This document shows positions 32,566 to 40,655 of a DNA stretch of 64,000 nucleotides, piece by piece. Location of the stretch: NCBI GenBank assembly GCA_934281605.1, contig CAKQXD010000003.1, forward strand, positions 1 through 64,000, given 5' to 3'. Each line of letters begins with the position of its first letter. Position 1 is the first letter of the stretch. The notes beneath the pieces are model-generated. The model had not been told where the DNA came from, did no database searches, and saw nothing but the letters and a program-made list of their open reading frames with translations. The DNA comes from an uncultured Clostridia bacterium. GTDB taxonomy: Bacteria; Bacillota; Clostridia; Peptostreptococcales; Anaerovoracaceae. The position numbers and the translations under genes were made by a program.

Positions 32566-32706
32566 TTACGTTAACCTCAGTTTTTCGTGTTTTTCCAGCT
32601 GTACGATCTTACCGTCCTGAATGACGATGGTCACCGTACCGTACTTGACTGTCTCGATCAGCTCTGCGATCTTCTCCAGATCCTCCTGCTTCACTTTCTG
32701 TGTCAT
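32566..32706 (-). CDS. YezD-family small protein (DUF2292)
   Basis: 46-aa protein, MTQKVKQEDLEKI at the start and VQLEKHEKLRLT at the end, with central ELIETVKYGTVTIVIQDGKIV. The pattern YGxVxIVIxDGxIVQxExxEKxR is that of the YezD/DUF2292 family, small proteins often found next to sulfur-compound importers; their role is unknown. ATG 32706 is preceded by GAGGG. It has its own promoter about 75 bases upstream and heads the transcript that continues, past an attenuator-like hairpin, into the ABC importer. The association hints at a sulfur-containing ligand for the importer. Confidence 0.8.
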   Translation of the reverse strand: MTQKVKQEDLEKIAELIETVKYGTVTIVIQDGKIVQLEKHEKLRLT

Positions 32707-32780
32707 GATCCCTCAACCCCTTTTCATTCTGTCATTTCCTAGTTTGTCGATATGCTTACTTCCTTTCTGGGGTTTCCTTG

Positions 32781-32809
32781 ATTGTATCGCATCATCCGCC
32801 TCTTGTCAA
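32781..32809 (-). promoter_or_regulatory. promoter of the yezD-ABC operon
   Basis: Minus-strand TTGACA (32809-32804), 17-base spacer, TACAAT (32786-32781). In the short leader AACCCC can pair with GGGGTT next to the yezD-type ribosome binding site. Confidence 0.75.
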
Positions 32810-32846
32810 TAGAAACTTTCAAGAAATCTTCCTGCAAACTTCACAC

Positions 32847-32880
32847 AAAAAAACAGGCGCCTGTTGTAAACGCCTGCTGT
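32847..32880 (-). terminator. terminator of the minD-like gene
   Basis: CAGGCG (32854-32859) and CGCCTG (32871-32876) with an 11-base loop are followed by seven T on the minus strand, 26 bases past the stop. Confidence 0.75.
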
Positions 32881-32905
32881 CGTCTGAAACTCCCGGATTT
32901 CCCGG

Positions 32906-33628
32906 CTACTGTGCCAGGATCCGGTATGCGATATCCTGAAAATTTTCTTCTATGTACGTTCCTTTTTTGCACACGATAGGGATACCCTTGTTGGTAGAAA
33001 TATGGATGTTGTCATCGTCCTGGATGATACCGGCGATCTGCCCCTTGAACATATTGGCAATCGTGCTGAGACTCGGTATCATTCCCGTCCGCATGAGATC
33101 CGCCCGCACTTTATTGATGACGATATATGTATCCATAACGCCATGGTCCGTCAGATACCGTTCCGTCACATCGGCGTCCCGTAGCGATGCCATCTCAGGC
33201 TCCGTCACCAGTACAGCCTTTTCCGCCGGCGCCAGCGCCACGTCAAACAGATCGTTGATGCCCGCCGGACAGTCGATAATGATATAGTCGAAGTACCGCT
33301 TCAGCTTATTGCACAGGATCTCCATGTGCAGCGGCGTGATATCCCGGTCGTCCCTCCGCGGGGAAGCCGCCATAAAGTACAGATTTTCGAAGCCGGTCAC
33401 CTTGATCATCGCCTTCTTGATGCGGCAGATCCCGGACATCACGTCCATGATGTTGTAGACGACCTTGTTCTCCATACCCAGATACAGGTCCATATTCCGC
33501 AGTCCCATATCCATGTCCAGCAGTATGGTCTTGTAGCCCTTATCTGCCAGCAGCGCTCCCAGATTTACTGAAAACATGGTCTTACCGGTGCCGCCTTTGC
33601 CTGATGAAACTAAAATTACTTTTCCCAT
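32906..33628 (-). CDS. MinD-like ATPase
   Basis: 240-aa deviant-Walker ATPase: SSGKGGTGKTMFSVNLGALLADKGYKTILLDMDMGLRNMDLYLGMENKVVYNIMDV is clearly MinD-like. MinD directs division-site placement with MinC and MinE or DivIVA. Two oddities: no minC or minE gene is adjacent, and the protein ends YIEENFQDIAYRILAQ without the amphipathic C-terminal helix that anchors MinD to the membrane. The start overlaps the PBP gene by 13 bases. It may be a MinD paralogue acting with the neighbouring transpeptidase; this is inference. Confidence 0.85.
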   Translation of the reverse strand: MGKVILVSSGKGGTGKTMFSVNLGALLADKGYKTILLDMDMGLRNMDLYLGMENKVVYNIMDVMSGICRIKKAMIKVTGFENLYFMAASPRRDDRDITPLHMEILCNKLKRYFDYIIIDCPAGINDLFDVALAPAEKAVLVTEPEMASLRDADVTERYLTDHGVMDTYIVINKVRADLMRTGMIPSLSTIANMFKGQIAGIIQDDDNIHISTNKGIPIVCKKGTYIEENFQDIAYRILAQ

Positions 33629-35964
33629 CCTTGATTTTCTCCATACTTTCCTATGATTTCTCTCGCGATCGGCGCCGCATTCGAAGACGTTTTGCCCTGC
33701 ACCAGCATGACCGCCACCGCGATCTGCGGATCGTCCGCAGGCGCCAGCGCTACCGTCCAGGCAAAATTATCGTACTTTTCTTTATAAGCATCTATCGCAT
33801 CGTTTGTAATATTTTTTTTACTGAGATTGATGACCGCTCTGCGCAAAGCCGCTGATTCAGAAGTGTAAAAATCCGGATACTTCTTCTGAAGCCGCCTGCT
33901 CTCAGCCTGCACCTGCTCATACGTGATATCAGGCGCGATCAGATGCAGGCAGCGCTTCAAATAGGAGGATTCCTCCTCCGTACTGATAGAGCCCGTCCGC
34001 TGTGCCGTTCCCGTCTTTGCGGCAACGGTATAGGGAAATGACGCAAACAGTCTTCGCAAAGACCCGTCCTCTCCTTCGGTCACACCTGTCATGGCTTTTA
34101 TAAGATACTGAATGTGTTCGTCGGTCTTCTGACCCTTGGAAAACTGCCGGTCCCCTGTAGTAGAACCCTTTGCAGTCAGCGAAACGCTGTTTCTGATACC
34201 CCCGTTTCCCAGGGTTGCCATGTACTGTGCCATTTGAAGTGTCGTATACGCATGATCCCCCTGCCCGATGGCAATATTGAAAGTATCGCCCTGGGTCCAG
34301 TGGATCTGATCGAAGTAATCGTACTTGCAGATACTCGCCAGACGATCGATCTGCTTTTCTTCTATGGCATTCTCCTGTTTTAGTTTGCCTATAATTTCCT
34401 CTAAAGTCAAGTCCTTATCGGCCCAATTTATGATTTTTTCCACTAATTTGTCCACTTTATCAGAATCCTGGCAGAATTCTTGTCGAAACCAGGTTTCCCG
34501 TTCCTCCAGCAGATATTGTTTCAGACTGCTCTTGATCTGCCTTTTCTTCCGCTGTTCCGTCGGCAGGATCCCCTTGCTTTCCGGGATCTCGATGCCTGTT
34601 TTTTCTCCCAGGCCCATGTCCTGGGCATACGAAAGGATCCGGTCATTGTCGATCTTGCTTCGATACCCCAGCGATTTGCCGGAAGCCAGATCCTGACCGG
34701 ATGCGATGTCATAAAAATAGTAATTGCAGGAAACGGCCAGCGCTTTTTTCAGATCCACGTAACCGTGGGTCGTTTTGGCTTTGTTCCAGATATGACAGCC
34801 GTAGGTTTTTCCGCCCAGTTCCACATAACCGGCGTCGTATAAATACCGGGCGGGATCCAGTCCGCAGGAAAGCGCCGCCAGCGCCGTGACGGGCTTGAAG
34901 GTGGAGCCCGGCTGCACAGCGCTCATGGTTGCTACGTTGTAGAGCGGCGCGGGGCTCATGGGATCCCGCAGGTTTTTTCGCTGCAGAGAATTCCATTTTT
35001 CCCGGGAGATCTTCACGGCAAAGTCGTTGGGATCAAAATCCGGTGCGCTGGCCATAGCAAGCACCTGACCCGTCTTCACGTCCAGCACCACCGCCGCGCC
35101 CGAGGCCGCATTCTTTGCATACGTCATAGAATAGTCTCCGTATTTGCTGGCGAATGTCCCGCCGGCTGCCGCCTGCTCGATGCCCTGCTGCAAAGACTCT
35201 TCTGTCGCTTTCTGCAAGTCAGCGTCCAGCGTTAGCTTCACATTTTTCCCTTTTTTCGCCTTACTCTTTGTGACGAGGCGGGTCACGTTCCCCGACGCAT
35301 CCACCTGAAACCGGCTTACGGCGTCTTTGCCATGAAGCTGTTTTTCAAAGGCCCGCTCGATTCCGGACTTGCCGATCCTCGCATCCTGGCGATATCCTTC
35401 CGCTTCCGTATAGGTCTTTCGTTCTTCTTCCGAGATCTGTCCCAGATAGCCCAGCACATGAGACGCCAGGGATCCATAGGGATACTCCCGGATATAGCTG
35501 ACGGCGATCTGGATCCCCGGCAGCTTCTGATCCGCGATCTGCCGGGCGCTCTGACGTGATACCTGACCGGAAATGGTGATGGGCAGATAGGACTGGTATC
35601 CCGATGCCTGCAGCGTTTCCGCGATTTCCTGCTGGGTCGTTTCCACATCTTCTCCGTTCTGCTTCAGGATCTCGAAGCTGCCGGCCGCAGACGCCAGAGC
35701 AGTCTCCACAGGCAGATTGACCCGGCTCAGATTCACCGAATAGACCGCCTTGCTGGTGGCCAGCTTTTTCCCGTTGCGGTCCAGGATGTCGCCTCGCGGA
35801 GCCGTCTCGTACACAGCCCGCAGGGATGCAGCCTCGCCGTAGCCTTTCCACTTGTCATGCTGCACCACCGTCAGGACAAACAGCCGGATCAGCAGCACGC
35901 AGCACAAGATTGAAAGAAAGATCAGGATCATTTTATGTTTGGATGTTCTACCGCCGGATACCAC
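33616..35964 (-). CDS. class B penicillin-binding protein, PBP2/MrdA-like
   Basis: 782-aa peptidoglycan DD-transpeptidase with one N-terminal membrane helix (about 12-32), a dimerisation domain with RGDILDRNGKKLATSK (about 57-72), and a transpeptidase domain. Active-site motifs are STFK in VQPGSTFKPV (about 352), SCN in AVSCNYYFYDIA (about 412), and KTGTAQ (about 655). Two charged helical insertions are visible: about 80 residues between the SCN and the IGQG segment, and about 75 residues after KTG. GTG at 35964 directly follows the radC stop. The gene order radC-PBP2-minD is that of the mre/min cluster, but mreBCD and minC are absent. Confidence 0.9.
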   Translation of the reverse strand: MVSGGRTSKHKMILIFLSILCCVLLIRLFVLTVVQHDKWKGYGEAASLRAVYETAPRGDILDRNGKKLATSKAVYSVNLSRVNLPVETALASAAGSFEILKQNGEDVETTQQEIAETLQASGYQSYLPITISGQVSRQSARQIADQKLPGIQIAVSYIREYPYGSLASHVLGYLGQISEEERKTYTEAEGYRQDARIGKSGIERAFEKQLHGKDAVSRFQVDASGNVTRLVTKSKAKKGKNVKLTLDADLQKATEESLQQGIEQAAAGGTFASKYGDYSMTYAKNAASGAAVVLDVKTGQVLAMASAPDFDPNDFAVKISREKWNSLQRKNLRDPMSPAPLYNVATMSAVQPGSTFKPVTALAALSCGLDPARYLYDAGYVELGGKTYGCHIWNKAKTTHGYVDLKKALAVSCNYYFYDIASGQDLASGKSLGYRSKIDNDRILSYAQDMGLGEKTGIEIPESKGILPTEQRKKRQIKSSLKQYLLEERETWFRQEFCQDSDKVDKLVEKIINWADKDLTLEEIIGKLKQENAIEEKQIDRLASICKYDYFDQIHWTQGDTFNIAIGQGDHAYTTLQMAQYMATLGNGGIRNSVSLTAKGSTTGDRQFSKGQKTDEHIQYLIKAMTGVTEGEDGSLRRLFASFPYTVAAKTGTAQRTGSISTEEESSYLKRCLHLIAPDITYEQVQAESRRLQKKYPDFYTSESAALRRAVINLSKKNITNDAIDAYKEKYDNFAWTVALAPADDPQIAVAVMLVQGKTSSNAAPIAREIIGKYGENQGWEK

Positions 35965-36642
35965 CTATATCATACCTCTCGCTTTCATACTCACATAACA
36001 GCCATCCCCGATCACGATGTGATCCAGCACCGGGATCCCCAGGATATTCCCCGCTTCCATCAGGCGCAGAGTCGTTTCCACGTCGGTCTGACTGGGTTCC
36101 GGATCCCCGGAAGGATGATTATGTAAAAAGACGACGGAGCCGGCGCTGCGGCGCACAGCGTCCACGAACACCTCCCGCGGATGGGTCGTGCTGGAGCACA
36201 GATCCCCCACCGATATTTTGGCTTCTTCGATGATTTCCCCCTTGGCATTGAGCATGAGGCTGACAAAATGTTCTTTTTTATAATATCGCATACGCTCCAT
36301 AAAGATCTGCGCAATATCCTGCGCGCTGGTGATGCTGGTGCGCTTTGCAGAAGGGCGGGAAGCGATCCGCCTGCCCAGCTCCACCGCAGCCAGGATCTCA
36401 CAGGCTTTCGCCAGACCTATCCCCCGGATCTTCGCCAGTTCCTCCGGTCTGCATTCTGCCAGAAATCCGATTCCCTCCGCGCTGACCGTCATCAGCTCCG
36501 ACGCCAGCTCCAGCGCCGATTTTTCTTTCGTGCCGCTCCGCAGCAGGATCGCCAGGATCTCTGCCGTAGACAGATTTTCTTTCCCCGTACGCAGCAGTTT
36601 TTCCCGCGGTCGTTCTTCCTCCGGAAGCTTTCTTATATTCAT
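35965..36642 (-). CDS. radC: RadC-family JAB-domain protein
   Basis: 225-aa protein with an N-terminal helix-hairpin-helix region (LAEILAILLRSGT, IRGIGLAKACEILAAVELGRR) and a C-terminal JAB/MPN metalloprotease-like domain with FLHNHPSGDPEPSQTDVETT near residue 175 and the upstream Glu. Named for DNA repair, but the biochemical role is still unclear. In Firmicutes it commonly precedes mreB; here a PBP2-type gene follows directly. Confidence 0.93.
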   Translation of the reverse strand: MNIRKLPEEERPREKLLRTGKENLSTAEILAILLRSGTKEKSALELASELMTVSAEGIGFLAECRPEELAKIRGIGLAKACEILAAVELGRRIASRPSAKRTSITSAQDIAQIFMERMRYYKKEHFVSLMLNAKGEIIEEAKISVGDLCSSTTHPREVFVDAVRRSAGSVVFLHNHPSGDPEPSQTDVETTLRLMEAGNILGIPVLDHIVIGDGCYVSMKARGMI

Positions 36643-36753
36643 TGTTCCCTGTTCCCCCTTTTCCTATGAAACAAAATTACCTTCCTTTGATGATAGTTTA
36701 CCATATTTTTACATATCATCCAAGTATTTTTAGATATTTCCTGCGTTCTTCTG

Positions 36754-36785
36754 CAATATTTTATGCGGCGGCGAGACATACTAAG
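36754..36785 (+). promoter_or_regulatory. possible SigE-type promoter for the DUF1540 gene and sigK
   Basis: CAATATT (36754-36760) and CATACTAAG (36777-36785), 16 bases apart, resemble the mother-cell SigE elements (ATATT and CATACA-T), with a spacer about one base long. It is followed after 34 bases by the DUF1540 gene. Early mother-cell expression of sigK is what the known cascade needs. Confidence 0.35.
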
Positions 36786-36819
36786 TAGCGTAACCTGATG
36801 AGTAAAAGGAGGTAGTATC

Positions 36820-36978
36820 ATGGATATGAACAAAAGCATCAAGTGTATGGTAGAAAGCTGCCAGCATCACGCCAATGCAGCCAATTACTGCTGTCTGGAC
36901 TGCATCACCGTGGGAACCCACGAATGCAATCCGTCGGTAGACCAGTGCACGGACTGCATGTCCTTCAAGAAGAAATAG
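36820..36978 (+). CDS. DUF1540 cysteine-rich small protein
   Basis: 52-aa protein with eight cysteines, starting MDMNKSIKCMVESCQHH and ending QCTDCMSFKKK. The spacing CxxxxC-HH...CC...C fits the DUF1540 family, small probable metal-binding proteins found mainly in spore formers; their function is unknown. AAAAGGAGG precedes the ATG by 7 bases. It lies 82 bases upstream of sigK in the same direction and may be co-transcribed with it in the mother cell. Confidence 0.8.
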   Translation: MDMNKSIKCMVESCQHHANAANYCCLDCITVGTHECNPSVDQCTDCMSFKKK

Positions 36979-37060
36979 GACCATGCTGTTTTCCTGAAGG
37001 TCAGGCACTTCCCCTCTGTTTTTTGCATATAGTAACAATCAATAGAGGGGGATACATAGT

Positions 37061-37729
37061 ATGAGTGTTTCATTTCCGAAACCACTGACCGAAAAAGAAG
37101 AAATATACTACATTGAACGATACGAAAAGGGGGATCCGCACGCCCGTCAGATCCTCATCGAACGAAATCTGCGGCTGGTGGCCCATGTGGCAAAAAAATA
37201 TGCAGCCCAGTCCCAGACTCTGGAGGAATACATCTCCATCGGCACCATCGGGCTCATCAAGGCCGTCAATACGTATCGGAGCAGCCGTCGTGTCCGCCTG
37301 TCCACTTATGCGGCCCGCTGCATTGAAAACGAGATCCTGATGAATATACGCTCCTGCCGTAAATACGCTGCAGAAGTGTCCCTGAATGCGCCCATCGGCA
37401 CTGATAAAGACGGGAACGAAATCAATTTCAACGATATCCTGGGAACCGATCCCGATGAGATCATCGACGGTATCCATCAGAAAATACAGGTCCATCGCAT
37501 GCTCTGTGCCATCCGGGAATGCCTGACGCCACGCGAACAGAAGGTCATCATCCACCGGTACGGACTCCTGCAGACCTCCCCGAAAACGCAGCGGGAAACC
37601 GCCCGCCTTCTTGGGATCAGCCGTTCCTACGTTTCCCGCATCGAAAAAAAGGCCTTGGAAAAGCTTCGTGATCAGCTGCTGCTCAAGTCCGAAACCACTG
37701 CTGCCGACGATCCGCCTTCCACTCAATAG
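37061..37729 (+). CDS. sigK: late mother-cell sigma factor SigK, no pro-sequence
   Basis: 222-aa sporulation sigma factor. LTEKEEIYYIERYEKGDPHARQILIERNLRLVAHVAKKY and STYAARCIENEILMNIRSCRK, then SLNAPIGTDKDGNEINFNDILGTD, match SigK specifically; region 4 has RETARLLGISRSYVSRIEKKALEKL. In Bacillus SigK is made with a 20-residue inhibitory pro-sequence; here the protein begins directly at MSVSFPKPLTEKEE, and an in-frame TAG lies five codons upstream, so no pro-sequence can be encoded. The gene is continuous, without a skin element. It converges on a PBP gene with a 7-base overlap. Confidence 0.92.
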   Translation: MSVSFPKPLTEKEEIYYIERYEKGDPHARQILIERNLRLVAHVAKKYAAQSQTLEEYISIGTIGLIKAVNTYRSSRRVRLSTYAARCIENEILMNIRSCRKYAAEVSLNAPIGTDKDGNEINFNDILGTDPDEIIDGIHQKIQVHRMLCAIRECLTPREQKVIIHRYGLLQTSPKTQRETARLLGISRSYVSRIEKKALEKLRDQLLLKSETTAADDPPSTQ

Positions 37730-39336
37730 CTTCCGCTGCTGTGCAGATATGCCAGGATCTTTCGGTAGACCGGTCCGGCGTCTGCCGCACTGGTATCCTT
37801 TCCCCCTGCAAAGACTGTGATCACATATTGTGGATCCTGGCAAGGCGTAAATCCGGTGAGCCAGCCATAGCTTTTATTTTCTTCCCGCTTGCCGTACTGC
37901 GCCGTTCCGGTCTTGACTGCTGCAGCCGCCTTTCCGTTTTCCTCCGTAAGTCCCAGCCGCGACGCCGTCCCGGTTTCTGTCACCTTCGCCATCATCTCCC
38001 GGATCTGTACCGCAGTCTGCACGCTGACGACACGGGTTTCTCCGCGCCGTTCCGACAGCAGGATATGTGTGCCACGATCGATCCCGCCGGTGGCTATGAT
38101 ACTGGTCATCCTGGCGATCTGCAGCGGCGTCGCCAGCATCTGACCCTGACCGATGGAAAGGTTCCCGACCCCGGCGCCGCTGCATTCCTGCATCGTCATC
38201 ACATGTCCGCAGCACTGCTGAGGGTAGGCTCCCAGAGCCTTCTTTCCGAGACCAAAGCGCTTTGCCATCCTGCAGATATCCTCTGCTCCGGTCATCTCGC
38301 CAAGCTGCACGAAGTAGCTGTTGCAGGACTGTGCGAAGGCTTCTTTCATATCGATTTCTCCATGTCCGGAAGATCCTCCCGTCTTGCATCCGATGTCGAT
38401 ATTCCCCACATGAGCCGATCCCGTACAGACAAAGGTCTGATCCGCCGGGATCCCCTTCTCCAGAGCGGCCGCAGCCACGACGATCTTAAAGACCGATCCC
38501 GGCGCGTATTCGCCCTGTGTCGCCCTGTTTAGCAGAGCGTCACTGTCGCTTTCTACATATTGTTCCACATCACTGGGATCAAAGGACGGCGTATAAGCCA
38601 TGGTCAAAATACCGCCGGTAGACTTATCCAGGATCACCACAGCACAGTCCTGCGGATATTCCTGTATGATATCCTCCACCGCTTCCTGCAAAGGCTTGTC
38701 CAGCGTCGTCTTCACGTCATGACGGGAAGCTTCTCCTTTCTTCGATGCGACCCCTTCTGTGATCAAACCTCTCCCCGGCAGAAGATTTCCCGCCACGTCT
38801 GCAGCGGCATACAGCCTGCAGGTACTCTGTGAAAGCTCCTTGTCGCACATCAGTTCCAGACCTGCGGCACCGCTGGAATCCCTGCGGTTGACATATCCGA
38901 TCAGGCCTGCGGCAGGCTGATCCTCACAGTACCGGGCGGAGACCTGCAGGATATAGACGTCGTACTTCTGTACCAGTTTTTCGCCTGCAGCCTTTTTATA
39001 GTGCCTGGAGGCATAGACGTAATACTCCCGGCTGCTGCCTCCCGTCTGTTTTGCCTGCAGAGATTTCAAAAGCTTCGCCGCCTGATAATCCAGGTTCTTT
39101 TTGCGGATGACATAGAGATACTGCTTGTGATCTCCTACCAGAGGATCTCCATTCCTGTCGCAGATCAGACCTCTGGTATTGACGCCGTCCAGAGAAACCA
39201 GCGACTGACGGCAGGCTGCCTGTTTCAGATCCTCCTGACCTATGACCTGGATCCAGAACAGGCGAACAGCCAATGCGATCAGCATCAGTATCAGCGCCAG
39301 AAAAATGATGTTCAGATTTCTCCTCATCCGCTCCAT
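37723..39336 (-). CDS. class B penicillin-binding protein (FtsI/PbpA-like transpeptidase)
   Basis: 537-aa transpeptidase with an N-terminal membrane helix (about 9-28), an N-terminal domain with TRGLICDRNGDPLVGD, and active-site motifs SVFK in APGSVFKIV (about 290), SCN in AQSCNSYF (about 343), and KTGTAQ (about 485). The size and the short N-domain resemble PbpA/PBP-A type and sporulation-linked class B PBPs. I place the start at ATG 39336, preceded by AGAGGAG and seven T; a Met at 39354 is in frame. The ribosome binding site lies in the 3' arm of a terminator-like hairpin. It converges with sigK. Confidence 0.88.
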   Translation of the reverse strand: MERMRRNLNIIFLALILMLIALAVRLFWIQVIGQEDLKQAACRQSLVSLDGVNTRGLICDRNGDPLVGDHKQYLYVIRKKNLDYQAAKLLKSLQAKQTGGSSREYYVYASRHYKKAAGEKLVQKYDVYILQVSARYCEDQPAAGLIGYVNRRDSSGAAGLELMCDKELSQSTCRLYAAADVAGNLLPGRGLITEGVASKKGEASRHDVKTTLDKPLQEAVEDIIQEYPQDCAVVILDKSTGGILTMAYTPSFDPSDVEQYVESDSDALLNRATQGEYAPGSVFKIVVAAAALEKGIPADQTFVCTGSAHVGNIDIGCKTGGSSGHGEIDMKEAFAQSCNSYFVQLGEMTGAEDICRMAKRFGLGKKALGAYPQQCCGHVMTMQECSGAGVGNLSIGQGQMLATPLQIARMTSIIATGGIDRGTHILLSERRGETRVVSVQTAVQIREMMAKVTETGTASRLGLTEENGKAAAAVKTGTAQYGKREENKSYGWLTGFTPCQDPQYVITVFAGGKDTSAADAGPVYRKILAYLHSSGSY

Positions 39337-39377
39337 AAAAAAACTCCTCTGCATGTATTTTTTCCATACAGAGGAGT
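39337..39377 (-). terminator. terminator whose 3' arm holds the PBP ribosome binding site
   Basis: Minus-strand ACTCCTCTG (39377-39369) and CAGAGGAGT (39351-39343) form a perfect 9-base stem, followed by a T-run (39343-39337) and then the ATG of the PBP gene (39336). The stem terminates the DUF1015 gene upstream and at the same time buries AGAGGAG, the PBP ribosome binding site. Confidence 0.75.
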
Positions 39378-39409
39378 CTTATGCTTATTTTGAGATCACA
39401 ATTTTCTTC

Positions 39410-40654
39410 TTATTTCAGGCTGTGCAGGAACAGACCGCTTCCCAGCTTCGGCTCAAACCAGGTGGATTTCGGCGGCATAACCATGTTGTTGTCAGCCACG
39501 CGAAGCAGATCTTCTACATCTACCGGATATACGGCAAACGCTACTTCCATGTCGTCGTTCACTCTCTTTTCCAGTTCTTCCAGACCGCGGATACCGCCTA
39601 CGAAGTCGATACGCTTGTCTGTACGCGGGTCTTCGATGCCCAGGATCGGGTGAAGCAGGCTGTTCTGCAGAACGGCCACATCCAGAGACTCTGTCACGTG
39701 ATCCGGGATAATGGAATCCTTAGCAGTCAGCTTGTACCATTTGCCATCCAGGAACATAGCGAAAATATGCTTGCCTTCCGGATAGTAGATGTCGCTGCCT
39801 TTTTCTTCTACTTCAAATCCAGCTTCCTGAATCTTTGCCAGGAACTCTTCCTTGGAATTTCCATTCAGGTCCTTGACAACTCTATTGTAGTCGAAGATCT
39901 TCAGGTCGTTATCCGGGAAGATAACAGCCATGAAGAAGTTGAATTCTTCATCACCTGTGTAATCCGGATGTTCTTCTCTTCTCTTCAGTCCCACTTTGCA
40001 GGCCGAAGCACTTCTGTGATGTCCGTCTGCGATGTACAGTGCCGGGATCTCATCGAAGAGACCTGTCAGGCTCTGAACCAGTTCCGGATCATCTACGACC
40101 CACAGCGTATGCTGGATGCCGTCTTCGGAAGTAATGTCGTACTCAGGCTCATGATTTGCAACGTACCCTTCCATGATGCTGCGGATCCGCTTGTCGTCCC
40201 TGTAAGTCAGGAATACCGGTTCCGTATCAGCGTCGCAGATATCAAAGTGGTTGATTCTGTCGATTTCCTTCTCAACACGAGTAAACTCATGCTTTTTGAT
40301 CGTATTGTTCTGGTATTCATCTACTGCTACACAGCCAACGATTCCAGTCTGTGCACGTCCATCCATGATCTGACGGTAAATGTACAGTGCCGGTTTTTCT
40401 TCCTGTACGAATACGCCGTTTTCCAAACGTTCTGCGATATTGTCTCTCGCTTTTTCATACACGGATCTGTCGTAAGCATCCTCCTGCTCCGGCAGATCGA
40501 TTTCTGCTCTGCAGATATGAAGGAAGCTGTACGGATTTTCTGCTGCCATTTCTGCAGCTTCCTTACGGTTCATAACATCGTAAGGCAGGGAAATAACCTT
40601 GTCCGCATACTTTGCATCCGGGCGGATCGCTTTAAAAGGTTTAACTGTAGCCAT
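39410..40654 (-). CDS. DUF1015 family protein
   Basis: 414-aa protein of the DUF1015 family. Conserved stretches include VKPFKAIRPDAKYADKVISLPYDVMNRKEA at the N-terminus, YIYRQ, IADGHHRSASA (about 205-215), and a C-terminal MPPKSTWFEPKLGSGLFLHSL. The HHR motif resembles that of ParB-like/sulfiredoxin-fold nucleotide hydrolases, and the family is often linked with serine or phosphoserine metabolism, but the activity is not established for this protein. It starts one base after the cmk stop, so the two are coupled. Confidence 0.88.
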   Translation of the reverse strand: MATVKPFKAIRPDAKYADKVISLPYDVMNRKEAAEMAAENPYSFLHICRAEIDLPEQEDAYDRSVYEKARDNIAERLENGVFVQEEKPALYIYRQIMDGRAQTGIVGCVAVDEYQNNTIKKHEFTRVEKEIDRINHFDICDADTEPVFLTYRDDKRIRSIMEGYVANHEPEYDITSEDGIQHTLWVVDDPELVQSLTGLFDEIPALYIADGHHRSASACKVGLKRREEHPDYTGDEEFNFFMAVIFPDNDLKIFDYNRVVKDLNGNSKEEFLAKIQEAGFEVEEKGSDIYYPEGKHIFAMFLDGKWYKLTAKDSIIPDHVTESLDVAVLQNSLLHPILGIEDPRTDKRIDFVGGIRGLEELEKRVNDDMEVAFAVYPVDVEDLLRVADNNMVMPPKSTWFEPKLGSGLFLHSLK

Positions 40655-40655
40655 T

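Noticed and set aside
37061..37729. SigK gene split by a skin element
   Set aside because: The reading frame is continuous and no recombinase or attachment repeats flank it.
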